Shown here one piece after another: positions 35,301 to 42,704 of a stretch of 64,000 nt of DNA (position 1 is the first letter of the stretch; each line of letters opens with the position of its first letter). A program made the position numbers and the translations under genes. Source of the DNA: Clostridia bacterium (GTDB lineage: Bacteria > Bacillota > Clostridia > Oscillospirales > Acutalibacteraceae); the NCBI GenBank assembly GCA_017415025.1, contig JAFQJH010000004.1, positions 226,031 through 290,030 on the forward strand, given 5' to 3'. A model generated the notes under the pieces. The model did not search any database. It was not told where the DNA came from and saw only the letters and a program-made list of their open reading frames with translations.

Positions 35301-35392
35301 TTCAAATCAAAAGGAAGTGCAAGATTGTGACCGTCGAGCTTGTTCTCCTTAAAAAACAAAGGGTTTTCCCACTTGTGCAAATTTGCGTTCAT
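32339..35392 (-). CDS. lacZ: GH2 beta-galactosidase, LacZ type
   Basis: Large cytoplasmic beta-galactosidase of 1017 residues, the size and five-domain layout of E. coli LacZ. Motifs: [47 protein letters not shown], the acid/base Glu442 in [10 protein letters not shown], and the nucleophile Glu531 in IYCEYAHSM. The C-terminal Bgal small-chain domain ends with the [16 protein letters not shown] segment. No signal peptide, so it would act on imported galactosides. The ATG at 35392 has AGGAGG 7 bases upstream, and a consensus promoter lies 37 bases before the start. No lactose transporter is adjacent. Confidence 0.95.
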   Translation of the reverse strand: [1017 protein letters not shown]

Positions 35393-35428
35393 AGTAAATC
35401 CTCCTGTGAGTAACACATAGTTGTATTT

Positions 35429-35457
35429 ATTATACATTGTATAATTCCTTTAGTCAA
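35429..35457 (-). promoter_or_regulatory. lacZ promoter
   Basis: Minus-strand TTGACT (35452-35457) and TATAAT (35429-35434) with 17 bases between them. Confidence 0.75.
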
Positions 35458-35490
35458 ATAAAAAACTGTATAAAATTTTGCTTTATGGTG

Positions 35491-35519
35491 TTGTAAAAAT
35501 TTCATATTCATATTATAAT
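35491..35519 (+). promoter_or_regulatory. Promoter for the DUF1846 and alcohol dehydrogenase genes
   Basis: TTGTAA and TATAAT separated by 17 bases, 32 bases before the ATG. It is divergent from the lacZ promoter, with only 33 bases between the two -35 elements. Confidence 0.65.
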
Positions 35520-35550
35520 AAAATGTATTTTGAAATTGAGGGTGTTTCAA

Positions 35551-37035
35551 ATGACCAGAATTGGCTTCGACAATGAAAAATATCTGCAGATGCAATCCGA
35601 ACACATACGTCAGCGTATCAATCAGTTCGGCGGTAAGCTCTACCTTGAATTCGGCGGTAAGCTCTTTGACGACTTCCACGCTTCAAGAGTCCTTCCCGGC
35701 TTTGCTCCTGACAGTAAAATCAAAATGCTTGAGCAGCTCAAGGATCAGGCAGAGGTTGTTATTGTAATCAACGCGGCTGACATCGAAAAAAATAAAATCC
35801 GCGGCGACCTCGGCATCACCTATGACCTTGACGTGCTCCGCCTTATTGATGCTTTCAGAAATATGGAAATTTACGTCGGCAGTGTTGTTATGACACGTTA
35901 TCAGAATCAGCCCGCCGCCGATGCCTTCTGCCAGAGGCTTTCCTCTCTCGGTATCAAGGTTTATAAGCATTTTTCTATCGAGGGCTATCCGTCCGACATC
36001 GAAAAAATCGTCAGCGACGAGGGCTTCGGCAGAAATGAATATATCGAAACAACGCGCTCGCTCGTTGTTATAACCGCACCGGGCCCCGGAAGCGGTAAAA
36101 TGGCAACCTGTCTTTCACAGCTTTATCACGAGCATAAGCGCGGTGTCAGCGCAGGCTACGCTAAATTTGAAACCTTCCCCATCTGGAATCTCCCCCTCAA
36201 GCACCCCGTCAACCTTGCTTATGAGGCGGCAACAGCCGACCTTAACGACGTCAATATGATTGACCCGTTCCACCTCGAGGCTTACGGCGAAACAACAGTC
36301 AACTACAACCGCGACGTTGAAATTTTCCCCGTGCTTGCGGCAACCTTCCACCAGATTTACGGTGAATGTCCGTACAAGTCCCCGACGGATATGGGTGTCA
36401 ATATGGCAGGCAACTGTATTTTTGACGACGATGCCTGCTGTGAAGCATCAAGACAGGAAATCATCCGCCGTTATTACGCAGAGCTTTGCGCAGTAAAGAA
36501 GGGGCTCGGCAGTAAAGAGACCGTCAGCAAAATCAAGCTCATTATGAACCAGACAGGCATCACTACGGACGAGCGTCCCGTTATCGCAAGGGCTCTTGCA
36601 AGAGCTGAAGAAACGGGCGGTCCCGCAGTAGCAATCGAGCTCGGTGAAAACGACATCATCACGGGAAAGACCTCACTTCTTATGGGCGCAAGTGCTGCGG
36701 CAGTGCTCAACGCACTCAAAAAGCTTGCAGGCATTGACGAGGATGCGCTCCTCATCTCCCCCGAGGTTATCGAGCCCGTGCAGGAGCTCAAGGTAAAATA
36801 TATGGGCAACCACAACCCGAGACTTCACGTAGATGAGGCACTCATCGCACTTTCCGTTTCTGCGGCACACGACCCGAGAGCACAGCTCGCAATCGAGCAG
36901 ATTCCGAAGCTTCGCGGAATGCAGGCTCACGCAACAGTTATACTTACAAGCGGTGACGAGTCGATGTTCAAGAAATTCGGCGTCAACCTCACCTGCGAAC
37001 CTCAGTATCAGACGAAAAAACTTTATCATAAATAA
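35551..37035 (+). CDS. DUF1846 family protein
   Basis: Protein of 494 residues belonging to the DUF1846 family found across Firmicutes. The N-terminus (MTRIGFDNEKYLQMQSEHIRQR) and the internal phrases FGGKLFDDFHASRVLPGFAPD, YGYPSD-like EGYPSDIEKIVSDEGFG and GPGSGKMATCLSQLYHEHKRG (about 176-195) are typical. The last has the look of a nucleotide- or phosphate-binding loop. Its enzymatic role is not established. The ATG at 35551 is preferred because GAGGGTG precedes it. It is followed after 20 bases by an iron alcohol dehydrogenase, so they probably share a transcript. Confidence 0.88.
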   Translation: MTRIGFDNEKYLQMQSEHIRQRINQFGGKLYLEFGGKLFDDFHASRVLPGFAPDSKIKMLEQLKDQAEVVIVINAADIEKNKIRGDLGITYDLDVLRLIDAFRNMEIYVGSVVMTRYQNQPAADAFCQRLSSLGIKVYKHFSIEGYPSDIEKIVSDEGFGRNEYIETTRSLVVITAPGPGSGKMATCLSQLYHEHKRGVSAGYAKFETFPIWNLPLKHPVNLAYEAATADLNDVNMIDPFHLEAYGETTVNYNRDVEIFPVLAATFHQIYGECPYKSPTDMGVNMAGNCIFDDDACCEASRQEIIRRYYAELCAVKKGLGSKETVSKIKLIMNQTGITTDERPVIARALARAEETGGPAVAIELGENDIITGKTSLLMGASAAAVLNALKKLAGIDEDALLISPEVIEPVQELKVKYMGNHNPRLHVDEALIALSVSAAHDPRAQLAIEQIPKLRGMQAHATVILTSGDESMFKKFGVNLTCEPQYQTKKLYHK

Positions 37036-37055
37036 AAAATAAAGGGGTATTTGTT

Positions 37056-38264
37056 ATGTCAATCAATCTTAAAAACGCGTATTACAGAACGTATCAGAAG
37101 GCATTCAAGGTAGTTATGCCCGTTTTCAACTGGGACGAGCCCGAGCTTCTCAAGGGTCCAGGTGCTATCAAGGATTTGCCCGCACTCGTAAAATCAAAGG
37201 GTGTCAATAACGTTCTTATCGTTACGGATAAGGGTCTTATGAGCCTTAACCTTCTTGACAGCCTTTTCGAAAATCTTGAAAAGCAGAATATCAAGTATAC
37301 CGTTTATGACGGTGTTCAGCCCAACCCCTCAATCGAAAACATTGAAGAAGCAAGAAGAATCTACCTCAAGAATAACTGCGAGGGAATCATTGCGTTCGGC
37401 GGCGGTTCACCTATGGACTGTGCAAAGGTTGCAGGCGCAAGAGTTTCCAACCCGAATACAACGGTTTCACAGATGCGCGGTCTTCTCAAGGTGTTCAAGA
37501 AGCTTCCCCCGTTCTTCGCAGTTCCCACAACGGCAGGTACAGGCTCGGAAACTACTCTTGCCGCTGTTGTTTCCAATATGCAGACTCACGAAAAGTACGC
37601 TATCAACGACCCGAAGCTCCGTCCGAAGTACGCTGTGCTTGACCCCGAGCTTACAACAGGTCTTCCGAAGAAAATCACATCAACAACAGGTATGGATGCT
37701 CTTACCCACGCAGTTGAGGCCTATATCGGTCAGAGCGGCGTAAAGAGCACTAACGATTATGCCGAGAAGGCAACAAAGCTCATCTTCGACAACCTCGAGA
37801 AGGCTTACGAGGACGGCAAGGACATTGAAGCCAGAGAAAATATGCTCGTTGCTTCCTTCTATGCAGGTATGGCATTCACAAGAGCTTATGTCGGCTACGT
37901 TCACGCAATCGCACACAACCTCGGCGGTCTTTACGGCACACCTCACGGTCTTGCAAATGCCGTTATCCTCCCCCACGTGCTCGAGTACTACGGCGAAACA
38001 GCTCACGAGAAGCTCGCAAAGCTTGCTGATATCGTAGGTATCGACGGCGACAGCGACAAGGAAAAGGCAGAAAAGTTCATTGAAGAAATCAAGGAAATGA
38101 ACGAGGAAATGGATATCCCCGAGCACTTCGATTTCATCAAGGATGAGGACATTCCGACAATCGTTGCACGTGCACTCAAGGAAGGCAATCCCCTCTACCC
38201 CGTTCCGAAGATTATGGACGAAGAGGACTGCACAAAGGTTGTTAAGGCAATCAGAGGCTTCTGA
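37056..38264 (+). CDS. Iron-containing alcohol dehydrogenase
   Basis: Group III (Fe-ADH) dehydrogenase of 402 residues that interconverts an alcohol and an aldehyde with NAD(P)H. The Rossmann motif is FGGGSPMDCAKV, the mid-region PTTAGTGSETT contacts the cofactor, and the metal ligands lie in TTGMDALTHAVEAY and the two His of VHAIAHNLGGLYGTPHGLANA. Length and order are normal. AAAGGGG precedes the ATG. A perfect terminator ends the transcript. Possible role in fermentative redox balance; substrate unknown. Confidence 0.95.
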   Translation: MSINLKNAYYRTYQKAFKVVMPVFNWDEPELLKGPGAIKDLPALVKSKGVNNVLIVTDKGLMSLNLLDSLFENLEKQNIKYTVYDGVQPNPSIENIEEARRIYLKNNCEGIIAFGGGSPMDCAKVAGARVSNPNTTVSQMRGLLKVFKKLPPFFAVPTTAGTGSETTLAAVVSNMQTHEKYAINDPKLRPKYAVLDPELTTGLPKKITSTTGMDALTHAVEAYIGQSGVKSTNDYAEKATKLIFDNLEKAYEDGKDIEARENMLVASFYAGMAFTRAYVGYVHAIAHNLGGLYGTPHGLANAVILPHVLEYYGETAHEKLAKLADIVGIDGDSDKEKAEKFIEEIKEMNEEMDIPEHFDFIKDEDIPTIVARALKEGNPLYPVPKIMDEEDCTKVVKAIRGF

Positions 38265-38284
38265 TAACAGCTATCAAAAATCAG

Positions 38285-38316
38285 TCACCTTGAACATAAC
38301 GTTCAGGGTGATTTTT
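38285..38316 (+). terminator. Rho-independent terminator
   Basis: Eleven-position stem TCACCTTGAAC/GTTCAGGGTGA (one G-U pair), 5-base loop, then TTTTT. Confidence 0.85.
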
Positions 38317-38339
38317 ATACATTTTTTAAATTTGACTGA

Positions 38340-38368
38340 TTGACGAAAAAAGAAACTGAAAGTATAAT
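38340..38368 (+). promoter_or_regulatory. Promoter of the ABC exporter
   Basis: TTGACG and TATAAT separated by 17 bases, 31 bases before the ATG. Confidence 0.7.
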
Positions 38369-38398
38369 ACAGTATTGTAAACCAAAGGATGTGATATT

Positions 38399-40132
38399 AT
38401 GCTCAAAAGATTTATGTACTACTACAAGCCGCACGCCAAGATGTTTGTTCTGGATATGATTGCATCGCTGTTCATCTCGGTAATCGGTATGGTTTATCCC
38501 GTTGTTACCAACAAGATGCTCAACGAATACATCCCCAACAAGATGTATTCGACAATCGTAATTGCGGGCATCATCGTTCTTACTCTTTATGTTGTAAGAA
38601 TGTTACTGCGCTATTTCGTGCAGTACTACGGTCACGTTGTCGGCGTTCATATGCAGTCACAGATGAGAAAGGATTTGTTTGCTCATCTTGAAAAGCTCCC
38701 CTTCCGATTTTTCGACAATAACGAAACAGGACGCATTATGACCCGTCTGACGAGCGACCTTTTTGAGGTTGTTGAGCTTGCTCACCACGGTCCCGAAAAC
38801 CTGCTGATAAGCTCCGTGATGATTATCCTCTCGTTCGCTTATCTTATTACAATCAACTGGGTGCTGACGCTCATCGTCTTTACCTGCGTGCCAATTCTTG
38901 TTGTTGTAACCGTACATTTCCGTAAGGCTATGCGTGCCGCCTTTGATGCGCGCCGCAAGAGTAACGCAACAATCAACGCTTCAATTGAGAGCAGTGTTAC
39001 GGGCATCCGCGTTACCAAGGCATACACAAACGCTGATAACGAAATCAAAAAGTTTGAGGTCGGCGACAAGGAATTTGTCAATTCCTCTTACAGTGCATAC
39101 AACGCAATGGCGAAGTTCCATTCTTCAACCTCTTTCGTAACGGATGTTTTTAATGTATTCATCCTTATCGCAGGCGGACTTTTCCTTTACGCGGGGGAAA
39201 TCTCCTTCGGTGATTATTCAACGTTCATCGTTTCCGTCAACCTCTTCATCAACCCCGTTAATACGCTTATCGGATTTATGGAGCAGTATCAGAACGGGGT
39301 CAGCGGCTTCAAGCGCTTCTGCGAGATTATGGACGAGGAGCCCGAAAAAGAAAAGCCCGATGCCAAGGTGCTCAAGGACGTTCAGGGCGAAATCGAGTTT
39401 AAGGACGTCAACTATTCCTACGACACAACAAAGGAAGTTCTGCACGACGTCAACCTGAAGATTGAAAAGGGCAGAAAGGTTGCACTCGTCGGCCCTTCAG
39501 GCGGCGGAAAGACAACACTCTGCCACCTTCTCCCGAACTTCTATTACCTTGATGACAACAGCGGTAAAATCCTCATTGACGGTACGGATATCCGCGACAT
39601 CACTCTTGATTCTCTGCGTAAAAACATCGGCATTGTTCAGCAGGACGTTTTCCTCTTTGCAGGTACAATCCGTGATAACATCCTTTACGGCAGACCCGAT
39701 GCGAGCGAGGAAGAAATTTTCGAAGCCGCAAAGCGCGCAAATATTCACGATTACATTATGACCCTCGAAAAGGGCTATGATACGGAAATCGGTGAGCGCG
39801 GAGTCAAGCTTTCGGGCGGTCAGAAGCAGAGACTTAGCATTGCAAGAGTTTTTCTCAAGGACCCTGCAATTCTTATTCTTGACGAGGCAACAAGTGCACT
39901 CGACAACACGACCGAGGTGCTCATTCAGCACGCACTCGACGAGCTTTGCAAGGGCAGAACAACCCTTGTTGTTGCTCACAGACTTTCGACAATCCGCAAC
40001 GCTGACGAGATTGCGGTTGTCATCGACGGCAAAATCAAGGAGCGCGGCACACACGAGGAGCTTATCGAAGCCGACGGAACATACAAAAAGCTCTACTCTC
40101 TGCAGTTCCGTGAGAATGATATATTCGAATAA
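38399..40132 (+). CDS. ABC exporter half-transporter (permease-ATPase fusion)
   Basis: MsbA/MdlB-type half transporter of 577 residues. An N-terminal membrane domain with six helices (about 15-310) is followed by an ATPase domain (about 335-577). ATPase motifs: Walker A GPSGGGKTT, Q-loop IGIVQQDVFLF, signature LSGGQKQR, Walker B ILILDEATSALD with catalytic Glu, and the switch His in VVAHRLS. It would work as a homodimer, or pair with another half transporter not seen here. It is monocistronic, between its own promoter and terminator. Substrate not predictable; lipid or drug export is typical for the family. Confidence 0.94.
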   Translation: MLKRFMYYYKPHAKMFVLDMIASLFISVIGMVYPVVTNKMLNEYIPNKMYSTIVIAGIIVLTLYVVRMLLRYFVQYYGHVVGVHMQSQMRKDLFAHLEKLPFRFFDNNETGRIMTRLTSDLFEVVELAHHGPENLLISSVMIILSFAYLITINWVLTLIVFTCVPILVVVTVHFRKAMRAAFDARRKSNATINASIESSVTGIRVTKAYTNADNEIKKFEVGDKEFVNSSYSAYNAMAKFHSSTSFVTDVFNVFILIAGGLFLYAGEISFGDYSTFIVSVNLFINPVNTLIGFMEQYQNGVSGFKRFCEIMDEEPEKEKPDAKVLKDVQGEIEFKDVNYSYDTTKEVLHDVNLKIEKGRKVALVGPSGGGKTTLCHLLPNFYYLDDNSGKILIDGTDIRDITLDSLRKNIGIVQQDVFLFAGTIRDNILYGRPDASEEEIFEAAKRANIHDYIMTLEKGYDTEIGERGVKLSGGQKQRLSIARVFLKDPAILILDEATSALDNTTEVLIQHALDELCKGRTTLVVAHRLSTIRNADEIAVVIDGKIKERGTHEELIEADGTYKKLYSLQFRENDIFE

Positions 40133-40137
40133 AAAAT

Positions 40138-40165
40138 ACACCTTGGAACGAAAATTCCAAGGTGT
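40138..40165. terminator. Terminator
   Basis: Eleven-base-pair perfect stem ACACCTTGGAA/TTCCAAGGTGT with a 6-base loop, then TATTCTTTT on the plus strand. It also touches the end of the broken gene on the minus strand. Confidence 0.82.
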
Positions 40166-40677
40166 TATTCTTTTCTCACACAAAAGGTTTTGTCGAACAT
40201 ACCGATATATTCTTCGACGGTTATTTTTTCGTGAAGCATACCATATCCCCAGTCGTAGCGGTAAAACTTTATATAGCGTTTTTCTCCGTCAGGTGAATTG
40301 AAATACCAGATTGTATGCATTGGCTCAAGGCCCGAGTAACGTCCTCTATGTTAAACAGCTATAACTTCCGTTTCGTATGTATCCTGAAGAGTTACTGACG
40401 ATTCATTAATTCTATCATAAAGAACACCCGAAAAGCCAATTATACACACGGCTGTAAGAATTATAATAACAGCTACTTCACCCATATTGGTTTTGGTTGT
40501 TTTTTTGTATACGGTCAGGCACAAAGCCGCGACCACCGCCCAAAGAGCAAACCTTATCCAGATGTAGTATTCTCCGCCGATGCAAAAGCCGTAAATCAAT
40601 GTGAACGCAACAGCCGCAACAATCGGAATCAGAATCATAATTATGTATCTGAGTGCAGTTTTTAAAGCCTTTTTCAT
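40165..40677 (-). pseudogene. Third tandem paralogue, interrupted by an in-frame stop
   Basis: Small membrane protein gene related to its two upstream neighbours, broken by one TAA at 40351-40353. The first part (108 codons) begins MKKALKTALRYIIM and has the family's YGFCIGGEYYIW segment and four hydrophobic stretches. After the stop, the same frame continues for 61 codons to a second TAA at 40165-40167. That part carries IWYFNSPDGEKRYIKF and EKITVEEYIGMF, which align with VWFITPEGNEELAV and GRVIIEECEGTF of the neighbour. A start with GGGGAG upstream is intact. The simplest reading is a nonsense mutation. A sequencing error or functional truncation is also possible. Confidence 0.72.
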
Positions 40678-40706
40678 TGTTCTCTCCCCGTTAATTCTCG
40701 TTTGAT

Positions 40707-41207
40707 TTATTCCGCCGGACCGACATAACGGTAAAATTTTGCTCCGAATGTACCTTCGCATTCTTCAATAATAACTCTGCCGCCATGATAAGGAAAAACT
40801 TCCAACTCTTCATCAGTAAAACCGAAATCGTAATTTACGGCAAGCTCCTCGTTTCCTTCAGGTGTTATGAACCACACTCTGCAGGTGTCAACCCGTCTCG
40901 TATCCCCATACAGCGCCTTTGCTTCAAAGCGTTCAATCACCGTTGACGAGGCTATCGCATTAAATTCACCGTAGAAATGAAAAGAAAGCATTATCACTAT
41001 TCCTGCCGTCGCAACAATTTCAACAATACGCCAAAGCAGTCTTTCGTTTGACGGCTTTCTGTCAAAAAACGCTGAAATAATCGTTGAAACAGTAAAAACC
41101 GCAAATGCAAGCCATACAGTATACTCTCCTCCGACGGTATAGCCGTACAGCAACGTGAGCACCGCAGAAACGGCAAGTATTATTATGTATTTAAGTGCCT
41201 TTTTCAT
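40707..41207 (-). CDS. Small membrane protein with C-terminal extracytoplasmic domain, paralogue 2
   Basis: Protein of 166 residues. It has three or four hydrophobic helices (about 5-24, 28-45, 60-78), then a soluble C-terminal domain of about 80 residues with FEAKALYGDTRRVDTCRVWFITPEGNEELAV, YHGGRVIIEECEGTFGAKFYRY. The first 25 residues (MKKALKYIIILAVSA-LTLLYG) are nearly identical to paralogue 1. GGAG lies 7 bases before the ATG at 41207. It ends 29 bases before the third copy. The C-terminal pattern of short beta strands suggests a small beta-barrel; no family is recognised and no function is assigned. Confidence 0.72.
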   Translation of the reverse strand: MKKALKYIIILAVSAVLTLLYGYTVGGEYTVWLAFAVFTVSTIISAFFDRKPSNERLLWRIVEIVATAGIVIMLSFHFYGEFNAIASSTVIERFEAKALYGDTRRVDTCRVWFITPEGNEELAVNYDFGFTDEELEVFPYHGGRVIIEECEGTFGAKFYRYVGPAE

Positions 41208-41220
41208 TGTCATCTCCGTT

Positions 41221-41724
41221 TTAATTATCCTCTAACGCATAATCCCCTGACTTGCCAAGGTATTGATAGAAAGCATCCCCGAACAAGCCCTCATATTCAG
41301 CAATAACAACCCTATCTCCCCTGTCAGGTAAGAGTTCACCGCTACCGACATCAATGGACAGTTCTTCTCCGTCCGGAGTATTGATACTAAACGAATAACT
41401 ATGATTTCGGTATGCAAAAACAACATCCGTTACCGTTGCTTCAAATGTCCCGACTGATTTTTGTGAGGATGAGCTGACCTCGCCGTACAGTATAATAGAA
41501 AATGCAACCATTAAGAACGATATTGCCGCGGTTTTTAAGAGCTTAACAATCGGCTGTAAATTGGATTTCTCTTTTCTTTCAAATAGAATCAGTGTAAAAG
41601 CTGAACCGAAGAAAATCACAGCCGTTATCCAAAGTGACAAATCCCCGCCGATACAGAAGCCGTACAGCAATGTCAGCGCCGCAGAAACGGCAAGTATTAT
41701 TATATATTTCAACGCTTTTTTCAT
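41221..41724 (-). CDS. Small membrane protein with C-terminal extracytoplasmic domain, paralogue 1
   Basis: First of three tandem paralogues, 167 residues. MKKALKYIIILAVSAALTLLYGFCIGGDLSLW matches the start of the other two. Three to four hydrophobic segments are followed by a soluble tail with FEATVTDVVFAYRNHSYSFSINTPDGEELSIDVG and DRVVIAEYEGLFGDAFYQYLG. GGAG precedes the ATG at a slightly long spacing (9). The next copy starts 13 bases after its stop. The set probably arose by duplication. The tail resembles the second-domain style of the sigma-associated protein at 26-1348 only loosely. Confidence 0.72.
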   Translation of the reverse strand: MKKALKYIIILAVSAALTLLYGFCIGGDLSLWITAVIFFGSAFTLILFERKEKSNLQPIVKLLKTAAISFLMVAFSIILYGEVSSSSQKSVGTFEATVTDVVFAYRNHSYSFSINTPDGEELSIDVGSGELLPDRGDRVVIAEYEGLFGDAFYQYLGKSGDYALEDN

Positions 41725-41944
41725 TTCTGCGGACTCCTTTCATCATCTTAACTGTATTATAAACCAAAGCCGAAAAAAGTCAAATAACACATTGTGCAAA
41801 AATAAGATGAATATTTGACAATGAGTGCAGATTTTTCTGCCAATTTGTTCAACAAATTGGGGCTTATGGGGAGTCTTTAATGTTTGCTGTTTTCTAGCCT
41901 TCCTTGTGTAAAAGAGGGCAAAGCACGAATTACAATTAAGCTCG
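41725..41944. other. Intergenic region left of the repeat cluster
   Basis: About 220 bases with no gene. It contains the palindrome CAATTTGTT-c-AACAAATTG (about 41841-41859) followed by a short GGGG-containing tract. It also contains the probable promoter region of the paralogue array. No further feature is supported. Confidence 0.4.
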
Positions 41945-42012
41945 GTAGGGGCAGATATCATCTGCCCGCGGATTTTGATGTAATTTTTCGGGAGCATACT
42001 ATGCTCCCCTAC
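41945..42012. repeat. Bracketed double-hairpin repeat, copy 1
   Basis: Starts GTAGGG and ends CCCTAC. Left unit: GGGCAGAT-atc-ATCTGCCC. Right unit, inverted: GGGAGCATA-c-TATGCTCCC read on either strand. The units sit in opposite orientation around a 25-base AT-rich spacer. This is REPIN-like architecture. Confidence 0.7.
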
Positions 42013-42034
42013 TAACATAATTGTATTAAGGCGC

Positions 42035-42109
42035 GTAGGGCGTGGCTCTTGAGACACGCCGTTAGTTGGTTTAAAAATCTTCGGCACGTCGGCAAGCGCC
42101 GTGCCCTAC
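42035..42109. repeat. Bracketed double-hairpin repeat, copy 2
   Basis: GTAGGG...CCCTAC bracket with two inverted units. Left stem GGCGTG/CACGCC; right stem (minus strand) GGCACG/CGTGCC. Loops share GGC...GAC flanks. The variable stem triplets are CGT/ACG and CAC/GTG. Confidence 0.75.
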
Positions 42110-42170
42110 AAAACAAATTTTAATCTGCTCGATAAATTGGGAGTTTATCGGGATATTTGCAATAAGCCGC

Positions 42171-42241
42171 GTAGGGACGGGCGTCCTCGACCGTCCTGAA
42201 AACAGCAGAATCCACGGATGGTCCGGGAGGCCCATCCCTAC
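42171..42241. repeat. Bracketed double-hairpin repeat, copy 3
   Basis: Same layout as copy 2. Left stem GGACGG/CCGTCC; right stem (minus strand) GGATGG/CCATCC. Variable triplets ACG/CGT and ATG/CAT, with GGC...GAC loop flanks kept. Confidence 0.75.
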
Positions 42242-42296
42242 ACGCACAAAGTTTGTTTGTGCAATTTATACTCCCCGACAAATTAAATTTTACAGA

Positions 42297-42324
42297 AAAA
42301 CGGCACACCGCGGTGTGCCGTTTT
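42297..42324 (-). terminator. Terminator, perfect palindrome
   Basis: Twenty-eight-base perfect palindrome (half AAAACGGCACACCG) directly after the stop of the minus-strand operon, with a T-run on the minus strand. Confidence 0.8.
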
Positions 42325-42326
42325 GT

Positions 42327-42656
42327 TTACTGATTTTCTGTTGTGTTTTCGTCGGTGATTTCATCAACGATAACGTCGAGTACATTCTGTCCGCCGACCT
42401 CATTTGAATCTGCAATCGAGGTGCTGACATTTCCGCTTTCATCCGTTGTGAAAACTATCGTCTGACCGACACCGCTCATTTTAAGTATGACGATAAGCAA
42501 TATCACAAAAATCAGAACGGACGCACCGATGAGAGACAAAACCGTAGTCTTGCCCTTCTTCTCGCTTTCGCAAGCCTTATAATATTTTTCCATACGCTTC
42601 TGCGCATCGTTAAGGTTAAATTCGCCGTCTTTCTTCTGCTTATCTTTCTTTGCCAT
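42327..42656 (-). CDS. Small single-pass membrane protein, end of the GH13-LCP operon
   Basis: Protein of 109 residues. The N-terminal 37 residues are lysine-rich and cytoplasmic, one hydrophobic helix spans about 40-61, and the last 45 residues are acidic and Ser/Thr-rich. No family is recognised. Its topology mirrors that of the first gene of the same operon (47077-47412). The ATG at 42656 is preferred because GGAG lies 9 bases upstream; an ATG six bases earlier is too close. A perfect palindromic terminator follows. Function unknown. Confidence 0.68.
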   Translation of the reverse strand: MAKKDKQKKDGEFNLNDAQKRMEKYYKACESEKKGKTTVLSLIGASVLIFVILLIVILKMSGVGQTIVFTTDESGNVSTSIADSNEVGGQNVLDVIVDEITDENTTENQ

Positions 42657-42704
42657 TTTCATCAACTCCGACTAAATTATATATTAACCGATTGTTTTTG
42701 TCAA

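Noticed and set aside
41841-42300. Possible CRISPR-like array in the repeat-rich gap
   Set aside because: The repeats are inverted doublets with changing stems, not direct repeats with regular spacers, and no cas gene is near.
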